In this document: piece by piece, positions 1-6,342 of the stretch
How the letters are laid out: the number at the start of each line of letters is the position of its first letter
Position numbering within the stretch: position 1 is the stretch's first letter
Assembly: GCA_017458025.1 (NCBI GenBank)
Contig: JAFTGG010000029.1
Span: forward strand, 1 to 9,822
Source of the DNA: Oscillospiraceae bacterium
Lineage (GTDB): Bacteria; Bacillota; Clostridia; Oscillospirales; Oscillospiraceae
Length of the DNA stretch: 9,822 nucleotides
Direction of reading: 5' to 3'
Position numbers and translations under genes: made by a program
Notes under the pieces: model-generated
Seen by the model: the letters and a program-made list of their open reading frames with translations, nothing else
Told to the model about the DNA's origin: nothing
Databases searched by the model: none

Positions 1-1734
1 ATGCCCGGGGAGGCCGCCGCGGCAAGCCCTGCCTCCCCCGCGGCGCCCGCACGGGCGACCCTCCCTGTCCGGCAAATCGTCTGGCTCGCGGGCACGGTCG
101 TCTGCGGCGCGGGTATTGCCTGCCTATACATGGTCAATTATAAGCGCTTTCGCCGCGCCGTTCCCGTTGAGAACGAATCCGCGTCGGCATGGCTCGACGC
201 GCACCCGCTCCGCCGGCCGCTGGCGGTCAGGGCGCTGGATAGCATCGACTCGCCGCTGACCTATGGCGTGCTGCGGCCCGTGATCCTTGTGCCGGAGGGC
301 TTCGATTTCGCGGACGAGGCGGCGCGCTACGCGCTGGAGCACGAATACGTCCACGCGCGGCGGCTGGACGCGGCGTTCAAGCTGGCGCTCGCGGCGGCGC
401 TCGCCGTCCATTGGTTCAACCCCGCCGTGTGGCTCATGTACGTCCTCGCCAACCGCGATATCGAGCTTTCCTGCGACGAGGCGGTGCTTCGCCGCTTCGG
501 CGAAGGCGAGCGCGGAGCCTACGCCCGCGCGCTGCTGTCAATGGAGGAAAAACGGAGCGCCCTGCCCGCGCTGTATGCGGGATTTGGCGCGAACCCCACC
601 AAAGAAAGGATACTCGCCATCATGAAATTTAAAAAGGCCTCCGTTTTGAGCCTCGCGCTCGCCGCCGCGCTGGTGCTGGCGCTCGCCGCCTGCGCGGCGA
701 CGGGAACAAACGCGCAGGACACCGCCGAAAAGATCACAAACGAAACCGACGCCGCGATCCTCGGCGTAGCGGAGAATATCGGCGAGACGCCGCAAGACGC
801 CGCCGCATCCGCCGCGCGGCTCTACGTCAACGACGGCTTGCAGCTCTCCGTCCCGCTGGAATACGCCGACCTGCTGCTCGTCGAAACGCCGCAGGACGAC
901 GAATGGGGTACGCTGTTCATCGTCTCGGAGAAGGCGTCCGTCGAGGCGGCGAAAGCGGCAGGCCACGACGATTGGGGCATGGGCTGGCTGTTCAGCATCG
1001 AGCGCGTCAGCAAGGCGGAGCTGGACGAGTGGATGACGGCGGATATGTCCGGCGTCAGCGTGTTTGCAAAGGATGCGGACGGAAACTGCTACATCCGCTC
1101 CATGCCTACCGACGTGCGGTATTACCGCGATGAGGATGCGGTCGTGGAGGAAAGCGACGGCTGGGCGCAATGGGAAACGCTCCAGCGGTGGGCGGGGACT
1201 GTACGCGGCACGTTTCTTGCGGAAAATTCTGACCTCACGCCTTTTACCGTCACCAACCCAAGCGTCGACATCTACATCGCGCGGCTCGCCTGCTTGGACG
1301 ATATCGAATATACGCTCTCAAGCACCGCGTTCGGCCCGCTCCCGCCGGACGGCGTGGACGCCGCGCCCTATGTCGCGCGGCTGCGGAACAACGTCACGTT
1401 TGGAGGCGCGGACAGCGCTGAAACGCCGGAGGGCGAGTACTTCTCGCTCTTTTTCCCAGACGGGAGCGGTGGCGAGCGCTTCGACTTCTTTGCCGCGGGC
1501 GGCAACTATGTCCGCGAGGTCTACGGTACGAACGGTGAATATGAGTTTCTCTACAAGGCCACCTATACCGACGGCACAACCAGGGCGGGCGATATCATGC
1601 AAAAGTGGTACATGGCGCTCGCCGCCGCGAACGGCATCGTTCCGCAAGCGTCCTCGCCGCTGCTCGAAGAGCTTGAACCCGTTGACCCTCCCGCGGAGTC
1701 GCCCGTCTGGAGCGCCGGCTCGCCGGATAAATGA
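1..1734 (+). CDS. M56 (BlaR1/MecR1-type) membrane zinc metalloprotease sensor, 5' truncated by window
   Basis: Sequence: one hydrophobic span at about residues 25-43, then a PLTYG segment, the zinc motif HEYVH (residues 114-118), a WFNP segment, and ELSCDEA (about 155-161) whose Glu is the likely third zinc ligand. A last hydrophobic span lies at about 213-232, followed by a roughly 345-residue C-terminal part that should be extracellular. Family knowledge: M56 proteins have about four membrane segments, sense a cell-wall signal outside and cleave a BlaI-type repressor inside. Only the last two spans are seen here, so the ATG at base 1 is unlikely to be the true start and the gene (with perhaps blaI) continues upstream. 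The C-terminal part is not the penicillin-binding domain of BlaR1: I see no SxxK or KTG arrangement. It resembles a domain I recall on clostridial M56 proteins, function unknown. Odd: the last span starts MKFKK and ends LAAC, like a lipoprotein signal. A terminator follows 9 nt after the stop. Confidence 0.85.
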   Translation: MPGEAAAASPASPAAPARATLPVRQIVWLAGTVVCGAGIACLYMVNYKRFRRAVPVENESASAWLDAHPLRRPLAVRALDSIDSPLTYGVLRPVILVPEGFDFADEAARYALEHEYVHARRLDAAFKLALAAALAVHWFNPAVWLMYVLANRDIELSCDEAVLRRFGEGERGAYARALLSMEEKRSALPALYAGFGANPTKERILAIMKFKKASVLSLALAAALVLALAACAATGTNAQDTAEKITNETDAAILGVAENIGETPQDAAASAARLYVNDGLQLSVPLEYADLLLVETPQDDEWGTLFIVSEKASVEAAKAAGHDDWGMGWLFSIERVSKAELDEWMTADMSGVSVFAKDADGNCYIRSMPTDVRYYRDEDAVVEESDGWAQWETLQRWAGTVRGTFLAENSDLTPFTVTNPSVDIYIARLACLDDIEYTLSSTAFGPLPPDGVDAAPYVARLRNNVTFGGADSAETPEGEYFSLFFPDGSGGERFDFFAAGGNYVREVYGTNGEYEFLYKATYTDGTTRAGDIMQKWYMALAAANGIVPQASSPLLEELEPVDPPAESPVWSAGSPDK

Positions 1735-1743
1735 CCCTCTCTT

Positions 1744-1780
1744 GAAAATGGGGGCGGGATCTCCCGCCTCCGTTTTCTTT
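1744..1780 (+). terminator. Intrinsic terminator of the M56 gene
   Basis: A hairpin runs from 1744 to 1777 with 16 consecutive pairs, two of them G-U. The upper stem is GC-rich, the outer part pairs GAAAA with TTTTC, and the tail reads TTTTCTTT (1773-1780). It begins 9 nt after the M56 stop codon. Its T-rich tail runs directly into the -35 box of the next promoter. Confidence 0.85.
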
Positions 1781-1809
1781 GAAACTTTATCGACCGTACA
1801 TACGTCTAA
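1780..1809 (+). promoter_or_regulatory. ECF-type (SigV-like) autoregulatory promoter
   Basis: The sequence shows TGAAAC (1780-1785), a 17-nt spacer and CGTCTAA (1803-1809). Bacillota ECF promoters carry a GAAAC-type -35 and a CGTC/CGTA-type -10 at this spacing, and sigV of Bacillus subtilis controls its own operon from such a site. Its position just before a sigV homologue strongly suggests autoregulation (inference). The start site would be near 1815, giving a leader of about 30 nt. Confidence 0.75.
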
Positions 1810-1833
1810 CCCTCAGATGCATCCAAGACAGAG

Positions 1834-1840
1834 AAAGGTG
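1834..1840 (+). promoter_or_regulatory. Ribosome binding site deciding the sigV GTG start
   Basis: AAAGGTG followed by ATC complements the 3' end of 16S rRNA and lies 6 nt before GTG 1847. The in-frame ATG at 1817 has no such site and would start almost at the predicted transcription start. The ATG at 1845 is out of frame and soon meets a stop. Confidence 0.6.
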
Positions 1841-1846
1841 ATCCAT

Positions 1847-2344
1847 GTGCCTACTCCGGCAAGCCGGAAGGATAACGAGCAACAGGTAGAGACGGTACTG
1901 CTGGAGAATTACGACCGGTACTACCGCCTCGCTTACAGCTATACCCACAACGAGCAGGACGCGGGCGATATCGTGCAGGGCGGCGCCTACAAGGCGATCC
2001 GCGCCGCCGCGTCGCTCAAAAATCCCGACTACTGCCAGACCTGGCTGTACCGGATCATGCTCAACGAGGTCTTTGCCTTCTTCCGCGCCCGCCGCGAGAC
2101 CGTGCCCCTCGACGCCGCGCCGTCCGTAGAGAGCGCCGCGCCGGATCTGGGCGCGAGCCTCGACCTGCGCGCCGCCATCGACGCGCTGCCGGAGCAGGAC
2201 AAGGCGATCGTGCTGCTGCGCTTTTTCGAGGACCGCAAGCTCTCGGAGATCGCGGAGATCCTGGACCTTAACCTCAACACGGTCAAAAGCCGCCTGTATC
2301 GTTGTCTGGAGAGGCTGAAGCTCGATCTATCGGAGGGAATATGA
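1847..2344 (+). CDS. sigV: ECF-type RNA polymerase sigma factor, SigV-like
   Basis: A 165-residue protein from a GTG start, normal length for an ECF sigma factor. Sigma region 2 covers about residues 18-82, with ENYDRYYRLAY, a DIVQ segment (41-44) and TWLYRI followed by the FFRARRE stretch that ends -10 recognition. A short linker leads to region 4 (about 106-161): a DALPEQDKAIVLLRFFE helix and the helix-turn-helix ending in LNTVKSRLYR, which reads the -35 box. It directs RNA polymerase to envelope-stress genes when released from its anti-sigma factor. It overlaps rsiV by 4 nt (ATGA), so the two are probably translationally coupled. The SigV name rests mainly on the partner, which is clearly RsiV-like. 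The usual acidic residue after VQ is replaced by Gly-Gly (45-46), a small departure in region 2. Upstream open frame back to 1064 overlaps the M56 gene and is not coding. Confidence 0.9.
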   Translation: MPTPASRKDNEQQVETVLLENYDRYYRLAYSYTHNEQDAGDIVQGGAYKAIRAAASLKNPDYCQTWLYRIMLNEVFAFFRARRETVPLDAAPSVESAAPDLGASLDLRAAIDALPEQDKAIVLLRFFEDRKLSEIAEILDLNLNTVKSRLYRCLERLKLDLSEGI

Positions 2345-3219
2345 GGGAGTCTGTTTACGGAAATCGGCAGCTCGCCGCCGCGAAAGCGGCCTATGAAAGC
2401 GTGAGCATGCCGGAATTTCAGGTCGCGCGGCTCAGAGAAACCGTCAGCCGCGCCAAGCGCGACAGCAAACGGCGCGCCGGCCTGCGCGGGCAGCTCGTGG
2501 GGCTTGCCGCGGCGATCGCGCTGTTCATCGCGCTGCCAAACGCTTCGCCCGCCGTCGCGTCCGCCATATCGGGTATTCCCATGCTGGGCAGCGTCGCGCG
2601 GCTCGTTACGTTTCGCAGCTATGCCTACGAGGACGAGCGTCACAGCGCGAAGATCGAAACGCCGCAGCTTATCGTCGACGACGCGGGCGGCGCGCTGGCG
2701 AGCACGGCCGATGGGATCAACGCCGAGATCGCGCGCGTGACGGAGGAGATGACCGCCCTTTTTAAAGCGAGCCTCGAACAGGAGGGCTACGGCGATATGC
2801 TGGTCAGCAGTGAAGTCGTCGCCACGACCGAGGAATATTTCACGCTGCGGCTCATATGCTATCAGGCAAACGCCAGCGGCTACGAGCAGGACCGCTATTA
2901 CACGATCGACCTGCGCACCGGCGAATGGCTGCGCCTCGCCGACCTGTTCGCCGACGGCGCGGACTATGTATCGCCCATCAGCGAGGAAATCAAACGCCAG
3001 ATGCGCGAGCAGATGGCGGCGGACGAAAATGCGGCGTATTGGCTCGACAGCGACGAGCCCTCGTGGGATTTCACGGCCATCGACCCCGACGCCGAGTTCT
3101 ACCTCGACGAAAACGGCGAGGTGGTCGTCAGCTTCGACAAAGGCGAGGTCGCGCCGTATTATATGGGCGTATGCACGTTTACGATACCGAGCGAGGCGTT
3201 GGCCTCCATACGAAAATAG
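2341..3219 (+). CDS. rsiV: RsiV-like membrane anti-sigma factor (DUF3298 domain), lysozyme sensor homologue
   Basis: A 292-residue protein. Order of parts: cytoplasmic sigma-binding segment (1-48) rich in Arg/Lys at its end, one membrane span (about 49-68), then an extracellular region ending in a DUF3298-type domain (about 165-290). Landmarks shared with B. subtilis RsiV as I remember it: ISGIP and TFRSY just after the span, YYTIDLRTGEW, the IKRQMREQM helix, a YWL motif, and SFDKGEVAPYYMGV followed by FTIP. In the known system lysozyme binds RsiV, signal peptidase cleaves it near the membrane, and site-2 protease RasP then frees SigV, which turns on lysozyme resistance. The signal-peptidase site seems kept: AVASA (71-75) aligns with the known cleavage region. 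The start at 2341 is chosen because GGAGGG lies just before it and it overlaps the sigV stop; an upstream ATG at 2302 lies inside sigV. Confidence 0.9.
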   Translation: MRESVYGNRQLAAAKAAYESVSMPEFQVARLRETVSRAKRDSKRRAGLRGQLVGLAAAIALFIALPNASPAVASAISGIPMLGSVARLVTFRSYAYEDERHSAKIETPQLIVDDAGGALASTADGINAEIARVTEEMTALFKASLEQEGYGDMLVSSEVVATTEEYFTLRLICYQANASGYEQDRYYTIDLRTGEWLRLADLFADGADYVSPISEEIKRQMREQMAADENAAYWLDSDEPSWDFTAIDPDAEFYLDENGEVVVSFDKGEVAPYYMGVCTFTIPSEALASIRK

Positions 3220-3225
3220 TGAAAA

Positions 3226-3262
3226 CGCAAGGCGCGGGGCGAAAAAAGTCCCGCGCCTTGCG
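3226..3262. terminator. GC-rich hairpin after rsiV, possibly bidirectional terminator
   Basis: A perfect 13-bp stem (3226-3238 with 3250-3262) and an 11-nt loop begin 6 nt after the rsiV stop. On the plus strand the tail is AT-rich (AATATATTC) but not a clear T run. On the minus strand the stem is followed by TTTTCACTATTTT, a better tail. It could therefore end rsiV transcripts and also argS transcripts that pass the palindrome at 3273-3329. Confidence 0.65.
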
Positions 3263-3272
3263 CAATATATTC

Positions 3273-3329
3273 TATAGGCAATACCGCACAATTCTGGTGC
3301 GCAGCCAGAATTATGCGGCATTGCCTATA
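3273..3329. repeat. 57-bp palindromic element between convergent rsiV and argS
   Basis: Two 25-nt arms (3273-3297 and 3305-3329) flank a 7-nt loop. They match at 23 of 25 positions. The two mismatches, 3283/3319 and 3289/3313, are A-C on the plus-strand RNA but G-U on the minus-strand RNA, so a minus-strand transcript (argS 3' end) folds without interruption. It could be an argS 3' stem or a dispersed palindromic repeat. From 3330 to 3404 I see nothing else. Confidence 0.75.
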
Positions 3330-3404
3330 ATGTCATGGTACAATTGATACAAGATAACAATTCCGCCCGATTTTCGCCGGATATCGCGCAATTCCCCTAA
3401 AAAA

Positions 3405-5141
3405 TCACATCTTCTCCGGCGCGGTGACGCCCAGAATGTCAAGGCCGTTCCTCAACACCCGGCGCGTCGCCTCCGCGAGCTTCAGCCTTACAGCAATGAC
3501 GTCGTCCGCCTCGCCTTTGATGCGGCAGGCGTTGTAGAAGCGATGGAACGTACCGGCGAGCGACACCAGATAACGGTTGATGTAGCTCGGGTCGTAGTCG
3601 CGCGCCGCCATGCGCAGCTCCTCCGGAAAGGCTGCCAGCGCCTTGATCAGGTCGCGCTCCTGCTCGCTGTCGGCAAGGGATATGTCAACCTCTTTTTTAA
3701 TAGTATACCCTTCTTCCGCCAGCGTTTTGATCAGGTTACAAATACGCGCGTGCGCATATTGGACGTAGTAAACCGGATTTTCGCTGTCTTCTCGCACGGC
3801 GAGGCCAAGGTCGAACTCCATCTGCGTGTCGGGCTTGGTGTTGAAGAACCAGCGGCAGGCGTCGACGGGGATCTCGTCGAGCAGATCGCTGAGCGAGATC
3901 GCCTTACCCGTGCGCTTCGACATGCGCACCGCCTCGCCGTCGCGCACCAGCTTGACGAGCTGCATCAGCACGATGTCGAGCCGGTTCGTACCGTCGAGCC
4001 CCAGCGCGTCGAGCGAGCCCTTGAGCCGCGCGACATGGCCGTGGTGGTCGGCGCCCCAGACGTCGATGACCTTGTCGAAGCCGCGAACCGCGAACTTATT
4101 GCGATGATAGGCGATATCGGCGGCGAAGTAGGTGTAAAAGCCGTTCGCGCGGCGCAGCACATCGTCCTTGAGGTCGAGCTTGTCCACGTCCTCGCGCTTT
4201 TTGCCCGCTTTGACAAGATTGTCGCGAATGATGTCGGCGGTCTTGAGCCACAGCGCCCCGTCCCGCTCGTAGGTCCAGCCCGCATCGGTCAGCGCCTTGA
4301 CCGTATCCGCAACGTAGCCGCTCTCATGGAGCGAGGACTCGAAGAACCAAGTATCAAAGGTTATTCCATAACGTTCCAGATCGTTCTTCATCTTCGGCAA
4401 ATTGCGATCGAGGCCGAAGCGCGCCATGTCCGCATGCCGCCGCGCGACGTCCGCATTTAAATAAGTATCGCCATGCTCGTCGCGAAACGCCCGCGCCAAG
4501 TCCTTGATATCCTCGCCCTGATATCCGTCCTCCGGAAACTCGACCGCGTCCTCGCCCTGAATGAGTTGAAGGTAGCGCGCCTCGATGCTCTTGGCGAACT
4601 TCTCGATCTGATTGCCCGCGTCGTTGACATAAAACTCCCGTTCCACGTCCGCGCCGTTCCAATCCAGCACGCTTGCAAGCGTGTCGCCGAGGACGCCGCC
4701 GCGGGCGTTGCCCATATGCATCGGGCCGGTCGGGTTGGCGGAAACGTACTCGACCATGATCTTTTGCCCCTTCAGGGCGCTGCCGCGTCCGTAAGCCGCG
4801 CCGCAGGTCTCCACGGCGTCCAGCACATCGGCGTACCACTTGTCGCCGAGGCGGAAGTTCAAAAAGCCCGGGCCCGCGACCTCGACGCCGGTAAAATAGG
4901 TGCCGTCGAGGCGCATCTGCCCGATGAGCAGCTGCGCAACCTCGCGCGGGCTCTTTTTCATCGCCTTTGCCGCGGCAAGGCAGAACGTCGTCGTATAGTC
5001 GCCGTTGGCGGTATCCTTGGGAATCTCCACCGGCACCGGCGCCTCCACGCCCTCCGGCAGCAGCCCCTCGGCCGCGGCGGCGGTATATGCCCGCTTCGTC
5101 AGCTCGACGATCTGGTCCTTCGCGCTTTGGATCATGTTCAT
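3405..5141 (-). CDS. argS: Arginyl-tRNA synthetase
   Basis: A 578-residue class I synthetase, normal length, that joins arginine to tRNA-Arg using ATP. The N-terminal additional domain covers about residues 5-100, with the PVEIPKD and NGDY segments typical of it. The catalytic core starts with ANPTGPMHMGN (136-145), the HIGH-type signature, and includes the YVNDAGNQIEKF segment, VWGADHHGHV (361-370) and MSKRTG (407-412), the KMSKS counterpart. The C-terminal anticodon-binding DALR domain begins near YVQYAHARICNL (459-470). The start at 5141 is preceded at 7 nt by TGAGGT; the open frame upstream lacks family similarity and crosses the promoter. The second His of HIGH is Asn (residue 145), which I recall in other clostridial ArgS proteins, so activity is expected. 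It appears to be a single-gene unit, convergent with rsiV. Confidence 0.97.
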   Translation of the reverse strand: MNMIQSAKDQIVELTKRAYTAAAAEGLLPEGVEAPVPVEIPKDTANGDYTTTFCLAAAKAMKKSPREVAQLLIGQMRLDGTYFTGVEVAGPGFLNFRLGDKWYADVLDAVETCGAAYGRGSALKGQKIMVEYVSANPTGPMHMGNARGGVLGDTLASVLDWNGADVEREFYVNDAGNQIEKFAKSIEARYLQLIQGEDAVEFPEDGYQGEDIKDLARAFRDEHGDTYLNADVARRHADMARFGLDRNLPKMKNDLERYGITFDTWFFESSLHESGYVADTVKALTDAGWTYERDGALWLKTADIIRDNLVKAGKKREDVDKLDLKDDVLRRANGFYTYFAADIAYHRNKFAVRGFDKVIDVWGADHHGHVARLKGSLDALGLDGTNRLDIVLMQLVKLVRDGEAVRMSKRTGKAISLSDLLDEIPVDACRWFFNTKPDTQMEFDLGLAVREDSENPVYYVQYAHARICNLIKTLAEEGYTIKKEVDISLADSEQERDLIKALAAFPEELRMAARDYDPSYINRYLVSLAGTFHRFYNACRIKGEADDVIAVRLKLAEATRRVLRNGLDILGVTAPEKM

Positions 5142-5148
5142 ATCATAT

Positions 5149-5154
5149 ACCTCA
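5149..5154 (-). promoter_or_regulatory. Ribosome binding site deciding the argS start
   Basis: On the minus strand TGAGGT lies 7 nt before the ATG at 5141. A second in-frame ATG two codons later (5135) is less well placed. Confidence 0.6.
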
Positions 5155-5178
5155 GTTCTCCATGAAGCTATCTTGAAT

Positions 5179-5207
5179 AGTGTAGCACATCGGAAGCGCC
5201 TCCGCAA
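5179..5207 (-). promoter_or_regulatory. Predicted argS promoter
   Basis: Minus strand: TTGCGG (5202-5207) as -35, a 17-nt spacer, and TACACT (5179-5184) as -10 preceded by TGTGC, an extended -10 feature. The predicted start site is near 5172, leaving a leader of about 30 nt, too short for a T-box. The boxes match consensus only in part. Confidence 0.5.
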
Positions 5208-5261
5208 TATATCATAAGCGACATTTTTCATGCCGCTTATGATGGATAACGGCCATATTGC
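5204..5261. repeat. Nested inverted repeats upstream of the argS promoter
   Basis: An inner perfect 10-bp repeat, ATCATAAGCG (5211-5220) with its complement (5234-5243), is enclosed by an outer 7-bp repeat, GCAATAT (5204-5210) with ATATTGC (5255-5261), leaving an 11-nt bulge. The outer left arm overlaps the predicted -35 box. No T run follows on either strand, so it does not look like a terminator. A regulator site or cruciform is possible. Confidence 0.5.
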
Positions 5262-5301
5262 GCGGCTGCTGCGAAGCATCGGGCGAAACGGCGATCGACA
5301 T

Positions 5302-5341
5302 TTTTATAGTAAGGGGCAAAAATTTGCCCCTTACTATAAAA
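5302..5341. repeat. Perfect 40-bp palindromic element
   Basis: Two 19-nt arms (5302-5320 and 5323-5341) match perfectly around a 2-nt centre. The GC pairs (GGGGC with GCCCC) are near the apex, while the base of the stem is A/T (TTTTATAG with CTATAAAA). It lies 85 nt beyond the stop of the minus-strand LysM gene and about 95 nt before the argS -35 box. It could end the LysM transcript, though no clear T run follows, or be a repeated palindrome. The rest of 5142-5425 shows nothing else beyond the argS promoter and repeats. Confidence 0.7.
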
Positions 5342-5425
5342 TCCGCTGACCACTTCGGCCGGCGGACGCAACGTTCATTAGTATACCGTATTTTATTTGT
5401 AAACCCACTGCTTGCGCTACGCGCT

Positions 5426-6199
5426 CTACTTCGTCTGTGCCGTCGCCAAACGTGCTTGTAGCTGCGGATGCTGCGCCAAATAATCCTCCATCACGGCATA
5501 AACCAGCTCCGCGCCCTGCCCGCGTCCTGCCAATTGGAACGCGCGGCCGTTGTTCAGGTGCGTAAAGTAGTAATCCAGCGCCGCATAGACGTCCGCGCGC
5601 GGATCGCCGAGCAGCGCATCTTTGTCAACCAGCTTTTCATTGTAAACTCCGACCTGGCGGAAGTACGGCGCGAACACGTTGGTATTCGCGTAAGCAGCCT
5701 TGTTTTCCGCAAAATCGGCGCGCGCGCCGACGCGCATGCCCCTGTTGTCGATGCCGCAGACGACCGGCCCGTCAACAGAGGTCATATAGTAGCAATCTCC
5801 GACGAAATACAGCGTATCCGTCTCTTTTTCCGCCGTCGGGCGCGCGATCCAACTGCTCTCGTCGGCATAGTCCGTCGACGTCTTCGCGGGCGCCTGAGCC
5901 GCCTGCGCGATCCGGGCTTCCTCCGCCGGCGCGGCAGCGACGGCCTCCGCCGCTTCGCTCCCGTCGGCGGGAATGGCGAACACCTGCCCGGGGTAGATCC
6001 AATGCGGGTCCTTGATCTGCTGGCGGTTGAGCTCGTAGATCTCCGGCCAGCGCACGCCCTCGCCCAGCTCCCTGCGCGCGATGCGCCACAGGCAGTCGCC
6101 CGGGACGACGGTGTAATCGGAGGCAAAGGCCGTCGCCGTCAGCAAGCAGCACAGCATGACGCCAAATGTTAACATAACAAGCCTGCGCATTGTTCTCAT
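5426..6199 (-). CDS. Secreted LysM protein with a shortened, serine-less DUF3089-type domain
   Basis: A 257-residue protein. A signal peptide (1-27) has MRTMRR, a hydrophobic core and an AFA cleavage site. One LysM domain (about 28-77, from DYTVVPGD to YPGQVFAIP) should bind peptidoglycan. An Ala/Glu-rich linker (78-106) leads to a C-terminal region like DUF3089 alpha/beta-hydrolase proteins: DYADESSW, DNRGMRVGA, NVFAPYFRQVGVY (174-186), ADVYAALDYY and NNGRAFQLAG. At the nucleophile elbow, where the family has GxSxG, this protein has GRGQG (225-229), so the serine is Gly. It ends 28 residues later, before the usual catalytic Asp and His. It is therefore probably not an active hydrolase, and may be a binding module or decaying gene. 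The start at 6199 has AAAGGGGG 10 nt upstream; an ATG at 6190 is possible, and the longer frame to 6310 lacks a ribosome site. Divergent from arcC. Confidence 0.85.
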   Translation of the reverse strand: MRTMRRLVMLTFGVMLCCLLTATAFASDYTVVPGDCLWRIARRELGEGVRWPEIYELNRQQIKDPHWIYPGQVFAIPADGSEAAEAVAAAPAEEARIAQAAQAPAKTSTDYADESSWIARPTAEKETDTLYFVGDCYYMTSVDGPVVCGIDNRGMRVGARADFAENKAAYANTNVFAPYFRQVGVYNEKLVDKDALLGDPRADVYAALDYYFTHLNNGRAFQLAGRGQGAELVYAVMEDYLAQHPQLQARLATAQTK

Positions 6200-6227
6200 G
6201 CGGCCTTTTCCCCCTTTCTCCTTGTTT

Positions 6228-6256
6228 ATTATGTAAAGCTTAGCACACTTTTCCAA
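6228..6256 (-). promoter_or_regulatory. Predicted promoter of the LysM gene
   Basis: Minus strand: TTGGAA (6251-6256), a 17-nt spacer, and CATAAT (6228-6233). The start site would be near 6221, about 20 nt before the ATG at 6199, with AAAGGGGG (6210-6217) as ribosome site. This also argues against the longer frame starting at 6310. Confidence 0.55.
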
Positions 6257-6342
6257 ATCCTGCAAGCAAAATCTGTCGACAAGCGGAAAAAACTTTTGTA
6301 TTTTGACCAAATCGGCACGATCATCTTCGCCTGTTTGTCATA

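Noticed and set aside
145..160. Frameshift or break in the M56 gene near its start
   Set aside because: The protein reads continuously with family similarity; the missing first spans are explained by the window edge.
1064..1846. N-terminal extension of the sigma factor frame back into the M56 gene
   Set aside because: It overlaps a recognised gene and crosses the terminator and ECF promoter; the GTG at 1847 has a proper ribosome site.
2029..3321. A 430-codon minus-strand open frame opposite sigV and rsiV
   Set aside because: It lies opposite two clearly recognised genes and its product is a low-complexity Arg/Ala/Val-rich shadow.
3543..4460. A 305-codon plus-strand open frame opposite argS
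   Set aside because: It is antisense to the argS catalytic core, with no motif or ribosome site.
5142..5425. T-box leader or riboswitch before argS
   Set aside because: I find no TGGN-type T-box sequence or specifier-loop architecture, and the likely promoter leaves only about 30 nt of leader.
6200..6310. Longer start of the LysM protein at 6310
   Set aside because: It would add 37 residues before an excellent signal peptide and would cross the predicted promoter.
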